Assembly: GCA_937896565.1 (NCBI GenBank)
Contig: CALBOV010000112.1
Span: forward strand, 1-51,649
DNA from: an uncultured Salinisphaerales bacterium
GTDB taxonomy: Bacteria > Pseudomonadota > Gammaproteobacteria > Nevskiales > OUC007
Direction: 5' to 3'
Length of the DNA: 51,649 nucleotides
This document shows positions 1 through 6,961 of this stretch, in pieces. The translations under genes and the position numbers were made by a program. Positions within the stretch are counted from its first letter, which is position 1. The number at the start of each line of letters is the position of its first letter. The notes under the pieces were generated by a model, which was not told the DNA's origin, ran no database searches, and worked only from the letters and a program-made list of their open reading frames with translations.

Positions 1-1234
1 GGTCCAGGAACTGCAGGCCGCGGTTGGTGTATTTCTTGGCGATGGAGATCACCAGGCGCAGGTTGGCCTCGACCATTTCCTTCTTGGCGCGACGGGCCTT
101 GGCCTCGCCCAGCGACATCTTCTTGTAGATCTCGCGGATTTCCTCGACGGTCAACATGGTGTCGACTTCCATCTGGCCCATGCGGGCCATGATGCGACCG
201 AGGTCTTCGGCGTGCTGGTTGATGCCGGAGGAGTACTTGCGCTTGGCGCGCACCAGTTTCTCGACCCAGGCCTCGTTGGTGAGGTTGCCCGGGAAGCTGT
301 CGATGAACGTCTTGCGCGGCATGCCGGCGCGGTTGACGCAGATGTCCAGAATCTCGCGCTCGGCGGCGCGGATCTTCTCGATGGCCTCGCGCAGATTGCC
401 GGTCAACTGGTCGGTGGTGCGCGGCGTGAGCTTGAAGCGCATGAATTCATGCGACAGCTTTTCGCGCGCGGCCTGGGTATCCGGATGCCCGGTGCCTTTG
501 GTTTCCAGCAGCTTGACGACGGTGTCGAAGTAACCCTGCAGGTTCTCGAACGCGATCCGGCACTCTTCCGGGTCCGGACCGGTGTCGACAGGCTTGTCGT
601 TGCTGTCGTCATCGTCGTCGTCATCCGCGTCGCCGTCATCGTCGCCGTCGCTGTCGTCGGCGGAGTCGGTGGTTTCCTCTTCGGGCTCGTCGGCCACGAC
701 CGGATCGCCGGTTTCCGGATCGACGAAACCAACCATGAAGTCGGTCAGGCGGCGTTCGCCGTCGGCGACCTTCTGCCATTCCTCCAGCAGGATGGCGACC
801 GTCTCCGGGTGGAAGGCCAGTGCGTACATCGCTTCGGCCAGGCCTTCCTCGATGCGCTTGGCGATGCGGATTTCGCCCTGGCGGTCCAGCAGTTCCACCG
901 TGCCCATCTCGCGCATGTACATGCGCACGGGGTCGGTGGTGCGACCCAGCTCGGAATCCAGCGCGGCCAGCGTGGCGGCGGCTTCCTCGGCGGCGTCGTC
1001 ATCGTCCTCGTCGTCGGTGACGGGAGCGTCGGCCATCATGAGCTGGTCTTCGTCCGGTGCTTCTTCGTGCACCGTGATGCCCATGTCGGCGATCATGTTG
1101 ACGATGTCTTCGATCTGCTCCGGATCGACGATGTCGTCCGGCAGGTGATCGTTGACTTCGGCGTAGGTCAGATAGCCCTTCTCTTTACCACGGGCGATCA
1201 ACGCTTTGAGCTGAGATTGCTTCTCGACGGTCAT
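1..1234 (-). CDS. rpoD: RNA polymerase primary sigma factor sigma-70 (3' end cut by window edge)
   Basis: The housekeeping sigma factor directs RNA polymerase to -10/-35 promoters. It is missing from the ORF track because it runs off the left edge without a stop. Reading the minus strand from ATG at 1234 gives MTVEKQSQLKALIARGKEKG, the typical start of sigma region 1.1. Region 1.2 follows (DPVRMYMREMGTVELLDREGEI), then a strongly acidic stretch rich in Asp, then the conserved start of region 2 (EANLRLVISIAKKYTNRG). About 411 codons are visible; the family is usually about 600 residues, so regions 2.3 to 4 lie outside. It is the last gene of the rpsU-yqeY-dnaG-rpoD order but is separated from dnaG by 358 bp and appears to have its own promoter. 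The acidic insert is normal for gammaproteobacterial RpoD. Confidence 0.97.
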   Translation of the reverse strand, partial: MTVEKQSQLKALIARGKEKGYLTYAEVNDHLPDDIVDPEQIEDIVNMIADMGITVHEEAPDEDQLMMADAPVTDDEDDDDAAEEAAATLAALDSELGRTTDPVRMYMREMGTVELLDRQGEIRIAKRIEEGLAEAMYALAFHPETVAILLEEWQKVADGERRLTDFMVGFVDPETGDPVVADEPEEETTDSADDSDGDDDGDADDDDDDDSNDKPVDTGPDPEECRIAFENLQGYFDTVVKLLETKGTGHPDTQAAREKLSHEFMRFKLTPRTTDQLTGNLREAIEKIRAAEREILDICVNRAGMPRKTFIDSFPGNLTNEAWVEKLVRAKRKYSSGINQHAEDLGRIMARMGQMEVDTMLTVEEIREIYKKMSLGEAKARRAKKEMVEANLRLVISIAKKYTNRGLQFLD

Positions 1235-1259
1235 AGGAAACGGTCTTGAAAAGTAGGAA

Positions 1260-1279
1260 GCCGGCGCAGAGACGCCGGC
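1260..1279 (-). other. hairpin in the rpoD 5' leader
   Basis: GCCGGCG-N6-CGCCGGC is a perfect 7-bp stem with a 6-nt loop. It begins a few bases after the predicted rpoD transcription start and ends about 25 nt before the start codon. It may stabilise the mRNA or affect translation; there is no proper U-tract, so I do not call it a terminator. Confidence 0.5.
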
Positions 1280-1289
1280 AGAACACGCC

Positions 1290-1319
1290 ATTTTACTAAG
1301 CCGGTACCAGCTTAGGCAA
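1290..1319 (-). promoter_or_regulatory. predicted sigma-70 promoter of rpoD
   Basis: On the minus strand TTGCCT (-35, 1319-1314) is followed by an 18-bp spacer and TAAAAT (-10, 1295-1290). The start codon is about 56 bp downstream of the -10 box. A dedicated rpoD promoter is expected given the long gap from dnaG; in Escherichia coli rpoD also has internal promoters. Confidence 0.5.
1296..1315. promoter_or_regulatory. 20-bp near-perfect palindrome in the rpoD promoter spacer
   Basis: CTAAGCCGGTACCAGCTTAG reads the same on both strands except for one base pair in each half. It fills the spacer between the predicted -35 and -10 elements, the position expected for a repressor or a spacer-binding (MerR-like) activator. 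The binding factor is unknown. Confidence 0.45.
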
Positions 1320-1592
1320 GGTGAGGCAAGGTCTGCCGTTCAAAACATTTGGACCGGCGACGGATCGAATCGATCCCGTCCGGTCGCGGGTGTCGGCGAC
1401 ATTGCGGCCAAGCGCTCGCAGGTTCAGATTGACTCAGTGCCGTGGCACTACACGTTTTCAAGGCCCGATCGGCATCGAGGTTGTGGTGTTGCACCACTGC
1501 GAATCGTCGTCGCATAGCCTGGGCGCCCTGACGCGGACCTCTATATGGTGCGCCTTCGCGGCGGTTCAAGGGGTGGTTCGCAAAGAATCGTT

Positions 1593-3305
1593 TCAGCGCT
1601 GGTAAGCGGCCCGCAGTTCGTCCCGTTCCGCCTGCGTCAGTTCACGGGTGCCTGAAAGTGCGCTGAGCTCCTGAATCCGTCGCCGGGCGTTGTCCTGGGT
1701 GATCAGCCCGAGCGCCTCCTGGAAGTCCGCCTTCGGGTCGAAGCCGGCCGGGACGGCGTCGCCGTTCAGCACGTCCTCCAGCGTCGCCTCATCCGGCTCG
1801 CCCCGCAGTCGTTCCAGGTACTGGGCAGCGGTGAGCGATGGTTTCGCGGCGAAGGCGTGGATCAACTGTTCCAGGAACTGCTGATCCGGCGCGTCGGCCA
1901 GGCGGGGGATCGACGGCAGTTCGGCGGCGAGTCCCGGCTGCTCCAGCAGGGCGCGGGCGGCGCGCCGGACTTTCGGGCTGAGCGTCGGCGGTTCGTGTTC
2001 GTCGACCGATTGCGGTTCGGGTGGTGGGGGAAGAGGAGGGCGCATCGGCGGCGCCGAGGTCATGTCGTGAATATCGAAGCCGACGATCTCGGAGACCTGC
2101 TGCTCCAGTCCCTTGCGAAACGCGCCGGGCGCCAGCGCTTCGAGATGCGGTTTCGCCAGCGCGACCAGCCGCGCCCGGCCGTCGACGGAGGACAGGTCCA
2201 CCTGTTCGGTCAGCCGGTTGAGCAGGAAGCTGGACAGGGGTTCGGCACCGGCGACACGTGCGTTGAAGGCGTCGGCGCCTTCCTTGCGCACCAGCGTGTC
2301 CGGGTCCTCGCCGTCGGGCAGGAACAGCAGGCGGATTTCGCGACCGTCGCGCATGGCGGGCAATGCCCGCTCGACGGCACGCCAGCCGGCCTCGCGTCCC
2401 GCGCGGTCGCCATCGAAGCACAGCACGATCCGCGACGTGGAGCGGAACATCAGGTTGATGTGGTCGGTGGTCGTGGCCGTGCCCAGCGTGGCTACCGCGC
2501 AGTGGATGCCGAACTGCGACAGGGCGACGACGTCCATGTAGCCCTCGACGACCAGCAGATGCGGCAGTTCCTTGCTGGCCTGCCGGGCCTCGTACAGGCC
2601 GTAGAGCTGGGTGCCCTTGTGGAACACCGGCGTTTCCGGTGAGTTCAGGTACTTGGGTTTTTCGTCACCGAAGGCGCGGCCGCCAAAGCCGATCACCCGG
2701 CCGCGCAGGTCGCGGATGGGGAAGGTCACGCGATCGCGAAACCGGTCGTAGGCCCGGCCGTCATCCTTGCGGATCGCCAGGCCGGCCTGCACGGCGATGC
2801 GGGTGTCGGCGATGGCGTCGACCACGGTTTGCCACGCCGCCGGCGCGTAACCGATGCCGAAGCGCTTGGCGGTACGGCCGTCCAGACCGCGGCTCTTCAG
2901 GTAGTCGATGGCCTTGTCGGAGCCTCGGAGCGAGTGGGCGAAGATGCCCTGGGCGGTGTTCAGCGCTTCCCAGATCTTCGGGTCGATCCGCGGCCCGGAA
3001 TCGGCGGCGTCCTGCGGAATCTCGACGCCGGCCATGCGCGCCAGTTCCTCCACGGCGTCACGGAATTCAAGGCGGTCGTACTCCATCAGGAAGCTGATCG
3101 CCGTGCCGTGCGCGCCGCAGCCGAAGCAGTGATAGAACTGCTTGGTCGGCGAGACGGTGAAACTGGGCGACTTCTCGTCGTGGAACGGGCAGCACGCCGC
3201 GTACTCGCTGCCCTGCCGCTTGAGCGACACGCGACCGTCGATCAGCTGGACGATATCCGTCCGCGCCAGCAGATCATCGATGAAGTTTTGCGGGATTCGG
3301 GCCAT
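1593..3305 (-). CDS. dnaG: DNA primase
   Basis: Synthesises RNA primers at the replication fork together with DnaB helicase. The 570-residue product (Escherichia coli 581) has an N-terminal CHC2 zinc finger (CCPFH near 38-42, CFGCG near 60-64), a TOPRIM catalytic core including VVEGYMDVVAL, and a divergent C-terminal DnaB-binding region rich in Leu/Gln/Glu. The ORF track extends the frame to 3431, but the start used here is the ATG at 3305 (MARIPQNFIDDLLARTDIV), the conserved family N-terminus; the extension would overlap the gpx gene. It lies 17 bp downstream of gpx and upstream of rpoD. Assignment by clear family motifs. Confidence 0.97.
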   Translation of the reverse strand: MARIPQNFIDDLLARTDIVQLIDGRVSLKRQGSEYAACCPFHDEKSPSFTVSPTKQFYHCFGCGAHGTAISFLMEYDRLEFRDAVEELARMAGVEIPQDAADSGPRIDPKIWEALNTAQGIFAHSLRGSDKAIDYLKSRGLDGRTAKRFGIGYAPAAWQTVVDAIADTRIAVQAGLAIRKDDGRAYDRFRDRVTFPIRDLRGRVIGFGGRAFGDEKPKYLNSPETPVFHKGTQLYGLYEARQASKELPHLLVVEGYMDVVALSQFGIHCAVATLGTATTTDHINLMFRSTSRIVLCFDGDRAGREAGWRAVERALPAMRDGREIRLLFLPDGEDPDTLVRKEGADAFNARVAGAEPLSSFLLNRLTEQVDLSSVDGRARLVALAKPHLEALAPGAFRKGLEQQVSEIVGFDIHDMTSAPPMRPPLPPPPEPQSVDEHEPPTLSPKVRRAARALLEQPGLAAELPSIPRLADAPDQQFLEQLIHAFAAKPSLTAAQYLERLRGEPDEATLEDVLNGDAVPAGFDPKADFQEALGLITQDNARRRIQELSALSGTRELTQAERDELRAAYQR

Positions 3306-3322
3306 GGCGAGCCGGCCGGCAA

Positions 3323-3799
3323 TCAGAGCAGGGCTTCGATGTCCTTGCGCAGCGACGCCGGCTTGTCGGTCGGCGCGTAGCGCTTCACGACCTCGCCCTT
3401 GGGGTCGACCAGAAACTTGGTGAAGTTCCACTTGATCCCCTTGGAGCCCATCACGCCCGGCCTGGCCGTCTTCAGGCTCTGGTAAAGCGGATGCGCATTG
3501 GGGCCGTTCACCTCGATCTTGGCGAACATCGGGAAGCTGACGTCATAGGTCAGCGAGCAGAAGTTCTTGATCTCGTTCTCGTCACCGGGTTCCTGGTGAC
3601 CGAACTGGTCGCAGGGAAAGCCCAGCACGGCGAAATCGCGGTCCTTGTACTCCTGGTACAGGGCTTCGAGGCCCTCGTACTGCGGAGTGAACCCGCACTT
3701 GCTGGCGGTGTTGACGATCAGCAGCGTCTTGCCGGCATAGTCGCCGAGCGACTGCTCCTGACCGTCGATGGTCTTTGCGGAATGCGTATGAATGCTCAC
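3323..3799 (-). CDS. glutathione peroxidase family peroxidase (BtuE/BsaA-like)
   Basis: Reduces hydrogen peroxide or organic and lipid hydroperoxides using glutathione or thioredoxin. At 158 residues it has the usual length for the bacterial cysteine-type family and no signal peptide, so it is cytosolic. Catalytic features are present: the peroxidatic Cys in NTASKCGFT (near 35), the Gln in the region FPCDQFGHQEPG (near 61-72), and the Trp-Asn pair in KWNFTKFLVD (near 124-133). The extra Cys in FPCDQF suits the thioredoxin-dependent type, which forms an internal disulfide. It sits directly before dnaG, an unusual neighbour, and may be co-transcribed with it. Confidence 0.93.
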   Translation of the reverse strand: MSIHTHSAKTIDGQEQSLGDYAGKTLLIVNTASKCGFTPQYEGLEALYQEYKDRDFAVLGFPCDQFGHQEPGDENEIKNFCSLTYDVSFPMFAKIEVNGPNAHPLYQSLKTARPGVMGSKGIKWNFTKFLVDPKGEVVKRYAPTDKPASLRKDIEALL

Positions 3800-3859
3800 G
3801 GGCGGCGACTCATCGGTTCGGGGCGAACGGGGAGTCTAGCGCGCCGCGGTTCGCGGTCA

Positions 3860-4002
3860 CTAATCCTCTGAGGACGCGACCTCGGGTGGGACGATGCAAC
3901 TGGCGACAGGCGTGGCCTCGCAATCGCACGCCGGGAGCGCAGGGAGCGTGCAGGACACCTCCGTGACCTCCGCCGTGCAGACCTTGGAACAATGGGCTGT
4001 CA
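3860..4002 (-). pseudogene. out-of-frame continuation of the small Cys-rich lipoprotein gene
   Basis: Past the stop of the lipoprotein at 4000-4317, the minus strand reads on in another frame as HCSKVCTAEVTEVSC then LPALPACDC, ending at a TAG at 3860. This closely matches the end of the lipoprotein (HCSNVCGAPVVEIAC then LPACSC), including the spacing of the Cys residues. Removing one 8-bp unit from the GGCTGTCA repeat at 3995-4018 fuses both frames into a 149-residue protein with two homologous Cys-rich repeats. So this stretch is either a broken 3' end or the alternative phase of a phase-variable gene. The homology between the two halves is direct evidence that it was selected as coding sequence. 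Confidence 0.65.
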
Positions 4003-4018
4003 GGCTGTCAGGCTGTCG
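3995..4018. repeat. octanucleotide tandem repeat, three copies, at the stop codon of a lipoprotein gene
   Basis: GGCTGTCA GGCTGTCA GGCTGTCG: two identical copies and a third that differs only in the last base. The minus-strand stop codon of the lipoprotein (4000-4002) lies inside the repeat. Because 8 is not a multiple of 3, gain or loss of a unit by slippage changes the reading frame; two units would restore a longer ORF. Confidence 0.85.
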
Positions 4019-4317
4019 CCACAACTACAGGCCGGGAGGGTGGGCTCCACGCATGCAATTTCGACGACCGGAGCCCCGCACACGTTCGAGCAGTGACTGG
4101 CGGTGACCTTCGGTTCCCCGTCGCTTGATTTGGGGCGAATGCCGCCAAGGGTGATGTCGTCGACGACGAGTAGTGTGCGAGCAAGAGTGCGGTCTGAAGG
4201 CGAGCGGCAATCCACAGCCCCATCGTAGTCGGGGCAATTGTATGTGGTCATGGTGCCGCTCAGTGAGGAGCATGCGCCAAGCAATATGACTGTACTTAGG
4301 ATGCCGATGGTCCTCAT
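4000..4317 (-). CDS. small Cys-rich lipoprotein, apparently truncated at a tandem repeat
   Basis: Unrecognised family. The 105-residue product starts with a lipoprotein signal peptide (MRTIGILSTVILLGACSS; lipobox LLGAC, lipidated Cys at 16). The mature part holds paired cysteines, including CPDY, SHCSNVC, EIAC and PACSC, which suggests disulfides in the envelope. It ends in an octamer repeat; the next 140 bp encode a second copy of the Cys-rich module in another frame (see 3860-4002). The 149-residue version with one repeat unit less is probably the ancestral or alternative full product. It lies between a 51-residue gene and gpx on the same strand. Function unknown. Confidence 0.6.
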   Translation of the reverse strand: MRTIGILSTVILLGACSSLSGTMTTYNCPDYDGAVDCRSPSDRTLARTLLVVDDITLGGIRPKSSDGEPKVTASHCSNVCGAPVVEIACVEPTLPACSCGDSLTA

Positions 4318-4363
4318 ATGCGGCTACCTCCGTTCCTGATATTGCGATTCTCGCTCGTCCGTT

Positions 4364-4519
4364 TCAGTCGTCCGTGCCAGGGCTGACCGCGGGTGGATCG
4401 CTGGCCGGGAAGGATTCCCTGCCGGCTTCGTCGATCAGTTTGTCTTCGTGTTCCTTCGGAGTCTCGTCCTTGCGGTCCTCGGGCTCCGGTACGTTTTCGT
4501 TCTGGGTGCCAGGGTTCAT
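4364..4519 (-). CDS. 51-residue conserved hypothetical protein
   Basis: Small, hydrophilic, probably disordered cytosolic protein (starts MNPGTQNENVPEPEDRKDE, ends DPPAVSPGTDD) without transmembrane segments or Cys. I chose ATG at 4519 rather than the longer frame in the ORF track because GGTGGAGG sits 5-7 nt upstream, a good ribosome binding site. The core DKLIDEAGRESFPASDPPAVSPG resembles short proteins I have seen annotated as hypothetical in many proteobacteria, so it is likely real; no function is known to me. It is downstream of yqeY on the same strand. Confidence 0.7.
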   Translation of the reverse strand: MNPGTQNENVPEPEDRKDETPKEHEDKLIDEAGRESFPASDPPAVSPGTDD

Positions 4520-4601
4520 GCAACCTCCACCTGGGGAAACTCCGGTTGCACTATACGCTCCCGCGGAACGTTGATCTCCCGCCCGCGGGAACGCATCTAG
4601 T

Positions 4602-5051
4602 TCAACCGGACAGTTTTGCCTTGATCTGACCCGACAGCGCGGACATGTCGGCACGGCCGGCGACCTTGGGCTTGAGGTAGCCCATGACCTTGCCCATGTC
4701 GCGCATGGATTCGGCGCCGGTGCTGGCCATGGCCTCGTCGATCAGCGCGGCCAGTTCCTCGTCGCCAAGCTGCTCCGGCAAGTACTCGGCCAGCATGGCG
4801 GCTTCGGCGGCTTCCTGGTCGGCGAGATCGTTGCGGTCGCCGTCGCGGTACTGCGCTTCGGCCTCGCGGCGCTGCTTGACCAGCTTCTCGACGATGGCGA
4901 TCACGTCGTCGTCGGTCAGTTCGATGCGTTCGTCCACCTCGCGCTGTTTCATCGCGGCGGTGAGCATGCGAATGGTCGTCAGGCGCTCCTTGTCCTTCTC
5001 GCGCATGGCGGTCTTCATGTCGGCGGTGATGCGTTCCTTCAGGGCGGACAT
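4602..5051 (-). CDS. yqeY: GatB/YqeY domain-containing protein
   Basis: A 149-residue helical protein (MSALKERITADMKTAMREKD) matching the YqeY family, which is related to the C-terminal tail domain of GatB of the tRNA-dependent amidotransferase. Motifs include RMLTAAMKQREVDERIELTDDDV and the C-terminal MGKVMGYLKPKVAGRADMS. Length is typical. The biochemical role of stand-alone YqeY is not settled; tRNA binding is inferred from GatB. It commonly sits between rpsU and dnaG in gammaproteobacteria, as here, although the small lipoprotein genes and gpx have been inserted between it and dnaG. Confidence 0.95.
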   Translation of the reverse strand: MSALKERITADMKTAMREKDKERLTTIRMLTAAMKQREVDERIELTDDDVIAIVEKLVKQRREAEAQYRDGDRNDLADQEAAEAAMLAEYLPEQLGDEELAALIDEAMASTGAESMRDMGKVMGYLKPKVAGRADMSALSGQIKAKLSG

Positions 5052-5081
5052 GGGGTGTTCCTCGTTCGGTTCGGGGGCTTC

Positions 5082-5112
5082 AAAACAAAACTAGCGGCCG
5101 CAGCCGCTAGTT
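5082..5112 (-). terminator. intra-operon terminator/attenuator between rpsU and yqeY
   Basis: On the minus strand AACTAGCGGC-TGCG-GCCGCTAGTT, a perfect 10-bp stem with a 4-nt loop, is followed by TTGTTTTG. It sits just after rpsU and before yqeY. In the Escherichia coli macromolecular synthesis operon a terminator after rpsU lowers dnaG expression relative to ribosomal protein S21; this hairpin is in the equivalent place. Confidence 0.8.
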
Positions 5113-5155
5113 GAGTACGCAATGTCAGGCGCCAATGGCTGCCTGGATACCGCCT

Positions 5156-5371
5156 CTAGTACAGGCGGGTCCGGCGCGCCGTCTCGCGGGACAGCTTCTT
5201 GGCATGGCGCTTTACAGCAGCCGCCTTCTTGCGCTTGCGTTCCTGGCTGGGCTTCTCGAAGAACTCACGCTTGCGCACGTCGGACAGCACACCGGCCTTT
5301 TCGCAGGTGCGCTTGAAGCGGCGCAGAGCAACTTCGAAAGGCTCGTTTTCTTTGACGCGAACGCTAGGCAT
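5156..5371 (-). CDS. rpsU: 30S ribosomal protein S21
   Basis: Small basic ribosomal protein of the 30S subunit needed for efficient translation initiation. The 71-residue product ([21 protein letters not shown], then [19 protein letters not shown]) matches S21 in length and sequence. It is the first gene of the macromolecular synthesis operon, preceded by a good sigma-70 promoter (5425-5453) and followed by an attenuator-like terminator. It is divergent from tsaD, the usual gammaproteobacterial arrangement. Confidence 0.98.
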   Translation of the reverse strand: MPSVRVKENEPFEVALRRFKRTCEKAGVLSDVRKREFFEKPSQERKRKKAAAVKRHAKKLSRETARRTRLY

Positions 5372-5424
5372 GTTGAGATCAGCTCCGTGGCCTATCCTGG
5401 GAGGCTTGGCAAAAAGGGACGCGG

Positions 5425-5453
5425 ATTCTAATGGCGGGGCGCGTGATTTTCAA
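5425..5453 (-). promoter_or_regulatory. predicted sigma-70 promoter of rpsU
   Basis: Minus-strand TTGAAA (5453-5448), a 17-bp spacer and TAGAAT (5430-5425). The -10 box ends about 54 bp before the rpsU start codon. Both hexamers are close to consensus. Confidence 0.65.
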
Positions 5454-5553
5454 CGACAAATTTACATTGCCGTCAAAGCACGGATAATCCGGCCTCTTCC
5501 CGCGTTCCCTCAAGGCTTTCGCGGTTGCTCGAACCCCCACCCAACCTGACGAC

Positions 5554-6561
5554 TTGACCACCGTACTCGGCATCGAAACCTCCTGCGACGAAACCGGCGT
5601 GGCTGTCTACGACACGCGGCGCGGTTTGCTGGGCGAGGCGCTGTACAGCCAGATCAGGCTGCATGCCGAGCACGGCGGCGTGGTGCCGGAACTGGCCTCG
5701 CGGGATCACGTCCGGCGACTGTCCGGGCTGGTCGACGAGGTGTTGGCCCAGGCGGAGCTGCTCCGGACCGATGTCATTGCCTATACGGCGGGGCCTGGCC
5801 TGATCGGGGCGCTGATGGTCGGTGCCTCGTTCGCGACCGGTCTGGCAACTGCATGGGACGTTCCGGTGGTGCCGGTGCATCACATGGAAGGCCACCTGCT
5901 CGCGCCGCTGATGAGCGGCGAGGCGCCGGCCTTTCCGTTTGTCGCGCTGCTGGTCTCCGGCGGGCACACGCTGCTGGTGCGGGTCGACGGCATCGGCCGC
6001 TACACCCTGCTGGGGCAGACCCGGGACGATGCGGTCGGCGAGGCCTTCGACAAGACCGCCAAGCTGCTCGGCCTGGATTATCCCGGTGGCCCAGCCGTCG
6101 CGAGGCTGGCCGAGTCTGGCGATCCGGGCCGGTTCCGCCTGCCGCGCCCGATGCTGGACAAGCCGGGTCTGGACTTCTCCTTTTCCGGGCTCAAGACCGC
6201 GGTCTATCTGCTGGCGCAGGACGAACCGGACGCCGGACCCGACATCGCACGCGCCTTCGAGGAGGCGGTGGTCGAGACGCTGGCGACCAAATGCGCCCGG
6301 GCGCTGGATGCGGCGGGCTGCCAGGACTTGCTGATCGCCGGAGGTGTGGCCGCCAACCGGAGGTTGCGTGCGGCCCTGTCCGCGTTGCCCGGCGTACGAC
6401 TGCACACGCCACCGTTGAATCTGTGCACCGACAACGGCGCGATGATCGCGCACGCCGGCGCGCTGCGAGTCAGCGATGCGATTGCCCGTCCGACCGCGAT
6501 GTCCGCTCGCGCCCGCTGGCCGCTCGATACACTGGCGCCGCCCGCCGGGGCCAGCACCTGA
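5554..6561 (+). CDS. tsaD: tRNA N6-adenosine threonylcarbamoyltransferase
   Basis: Transfers the threonylcarbamoyl group to A37 of ANN-decoding tRNAs (t6A), acting with TsaB and TsaE. The 335-residue product has the ASKHA-fold N-terminus ([17 protein letters not shown]), the metal-binding HHMEGH motif (near 109-114), the SGGHT phosphate loop, the GEAFDK segment and the C-terminal [12 protein letters not shown] motif. The start codon is TTG; no in-frame ATG lies near it and the sequence begins at the conserved residue, so TTG is likely. It is divergent from rpsU and followed by folB after 31 bp. Confidence 0.97.
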   Translation: MTTVLGIETSCDETGVAVYDTRRGLLGEALYSQIRLHAEHGGVVPELASRDHVRRLSGLVDEVLAQAELLRTDVIAYTAGPGLIGALMVGASFATGLATAWDVPVVPVHHMEGHLLAPLMSGEAPAFPFVALLVSGGHTLLVRVDGIGRYTLLGQTRDDAVGEAFDKTAKLLGLDYPGGPAVARLAESGDPGRFRLPRPMLDKPGLDFSFSGLKTAVYLLAQDEPDAGPDIARAFEEAVVETLATKCARALDAAGCQDLLIAGGVAANRRLRAALSALPGVRLHTPPLNLCTDNGAMIAHAGALRVSDAIARPTAMSARARWPLDTLAPPAGAST

Positions 6562-6592
6562 CCTCTCACTCCTTGCACCGCACCGAGCACCC

Positions 6593-6961
6593 ATGGACCT
6601 GATCTACCTGCGCGATCTGCGCATCGAGACCGTCATCGGCATCTTCGACTGGGAGCGCGAGATTCGGCAGACCGTCGTGATCGATCTCGAGATGGGCACC
6701 GATATTCGCCGAGCGGCGGAAACCGATGCCATTGACCACACGCTGGACTACAAGTCGGTGGCGAAACGCATCATCGGATTTGTCGAGGAAGCGAAATTCG
6801 AACTGGTGGAGACGCTGACCGACCGCATCGCCCGGATCATCATCACCGAGTTCGCCGTGCCCTACGTCAAGGTCACCGTGAACAAGCAGGGCGCGGTGCG
6901 CGGCTCGCGGGATGTCGGCGTCATCATCGAGCGTCGCCCGGAGGACTATGCCGATGGCTGA
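6593..6961 (+). CDS. folB: dihydroneopterin aldolase
   Basis: Folate pathway enzyme converting 7,8-dihydroneopterin to 6-hydroxymethyl-7,8-dihydropterin and glycolaldehyde. ATG at 6593 gives 122 residues starting MDLIYLRDLRIETVIGIFDWE, the standard family N-terminus; the ORF track frame extends falsely into tsaD. Typical motifs are the HTLDYKSVAK stretch, the FELVETLTDRIA segment that carries the substrate-binding Glu, and the C-terminal VKVTVNKQGAVRGSRDVGV. It overlaps folK by 8 bp, so the two consecutive pathway enzymes are translationally coupled. Confidence 0.96.
   Translation: MDLIYLRDLRIETVIGIFDWEREIRQTVVIDLEMGTDIRRAAETDAIDHTLDYKSVAKRIIGFVEEAKFELVETLTDRIARIIITEFAVPYVKVTVNKQGAVRGSRDVGVIIERRPEDYADG

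Larger units (their letters stand above)
1235..1592. other. 358-bp dnaG-rpoD intergenic region with promoter elements and inverted repeats
   Basis: No convincing gene. The minus-strand ORF at 1312-1569 has no start signal, no recognisable domain and a shadow-like composition. The segment carries a predicted rpoD promoter (1290-1319), a palindrome in its spacer (1296-1315), a hairpin in the 5' leader (1260-1279), a 15-bp palindrome with one central base (GGATCGAATCGATCC, 1362-1376) and a short direct repeat (aggcaaggtg/aggcaaggtc, near 1314-1333). I see no tRNA or known riboswitch here. Confidence 0.6.

Noticed and set aside
540-700. Very acidic, low-complexity Asp tract in RpoD
   Set aside because: Acidic inserts in the non-conserved region after 1.2 are normal for gammaproteobacterial sigma-70.
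1355-1380. T-arm-like sequence GGATCGAATCGATCC resembling part of a tRNA
   Set aside because: It is a simple palindrome; no acceptor stem, anticodon arm or CCA end can be fitted around it.
1312-1569. 85-codon minus-strand ORF between dnaG and rpoD
   Set aside because: No ribosome site, no hydrophobic or domain pattern, Arg-rich shadow-like composition.
3306-3431. N-terminal extension of DnaG in the ORF track
   Set aside because: It overlaps gpx and lacks similarity; the conserved DnaG start is at 3305.
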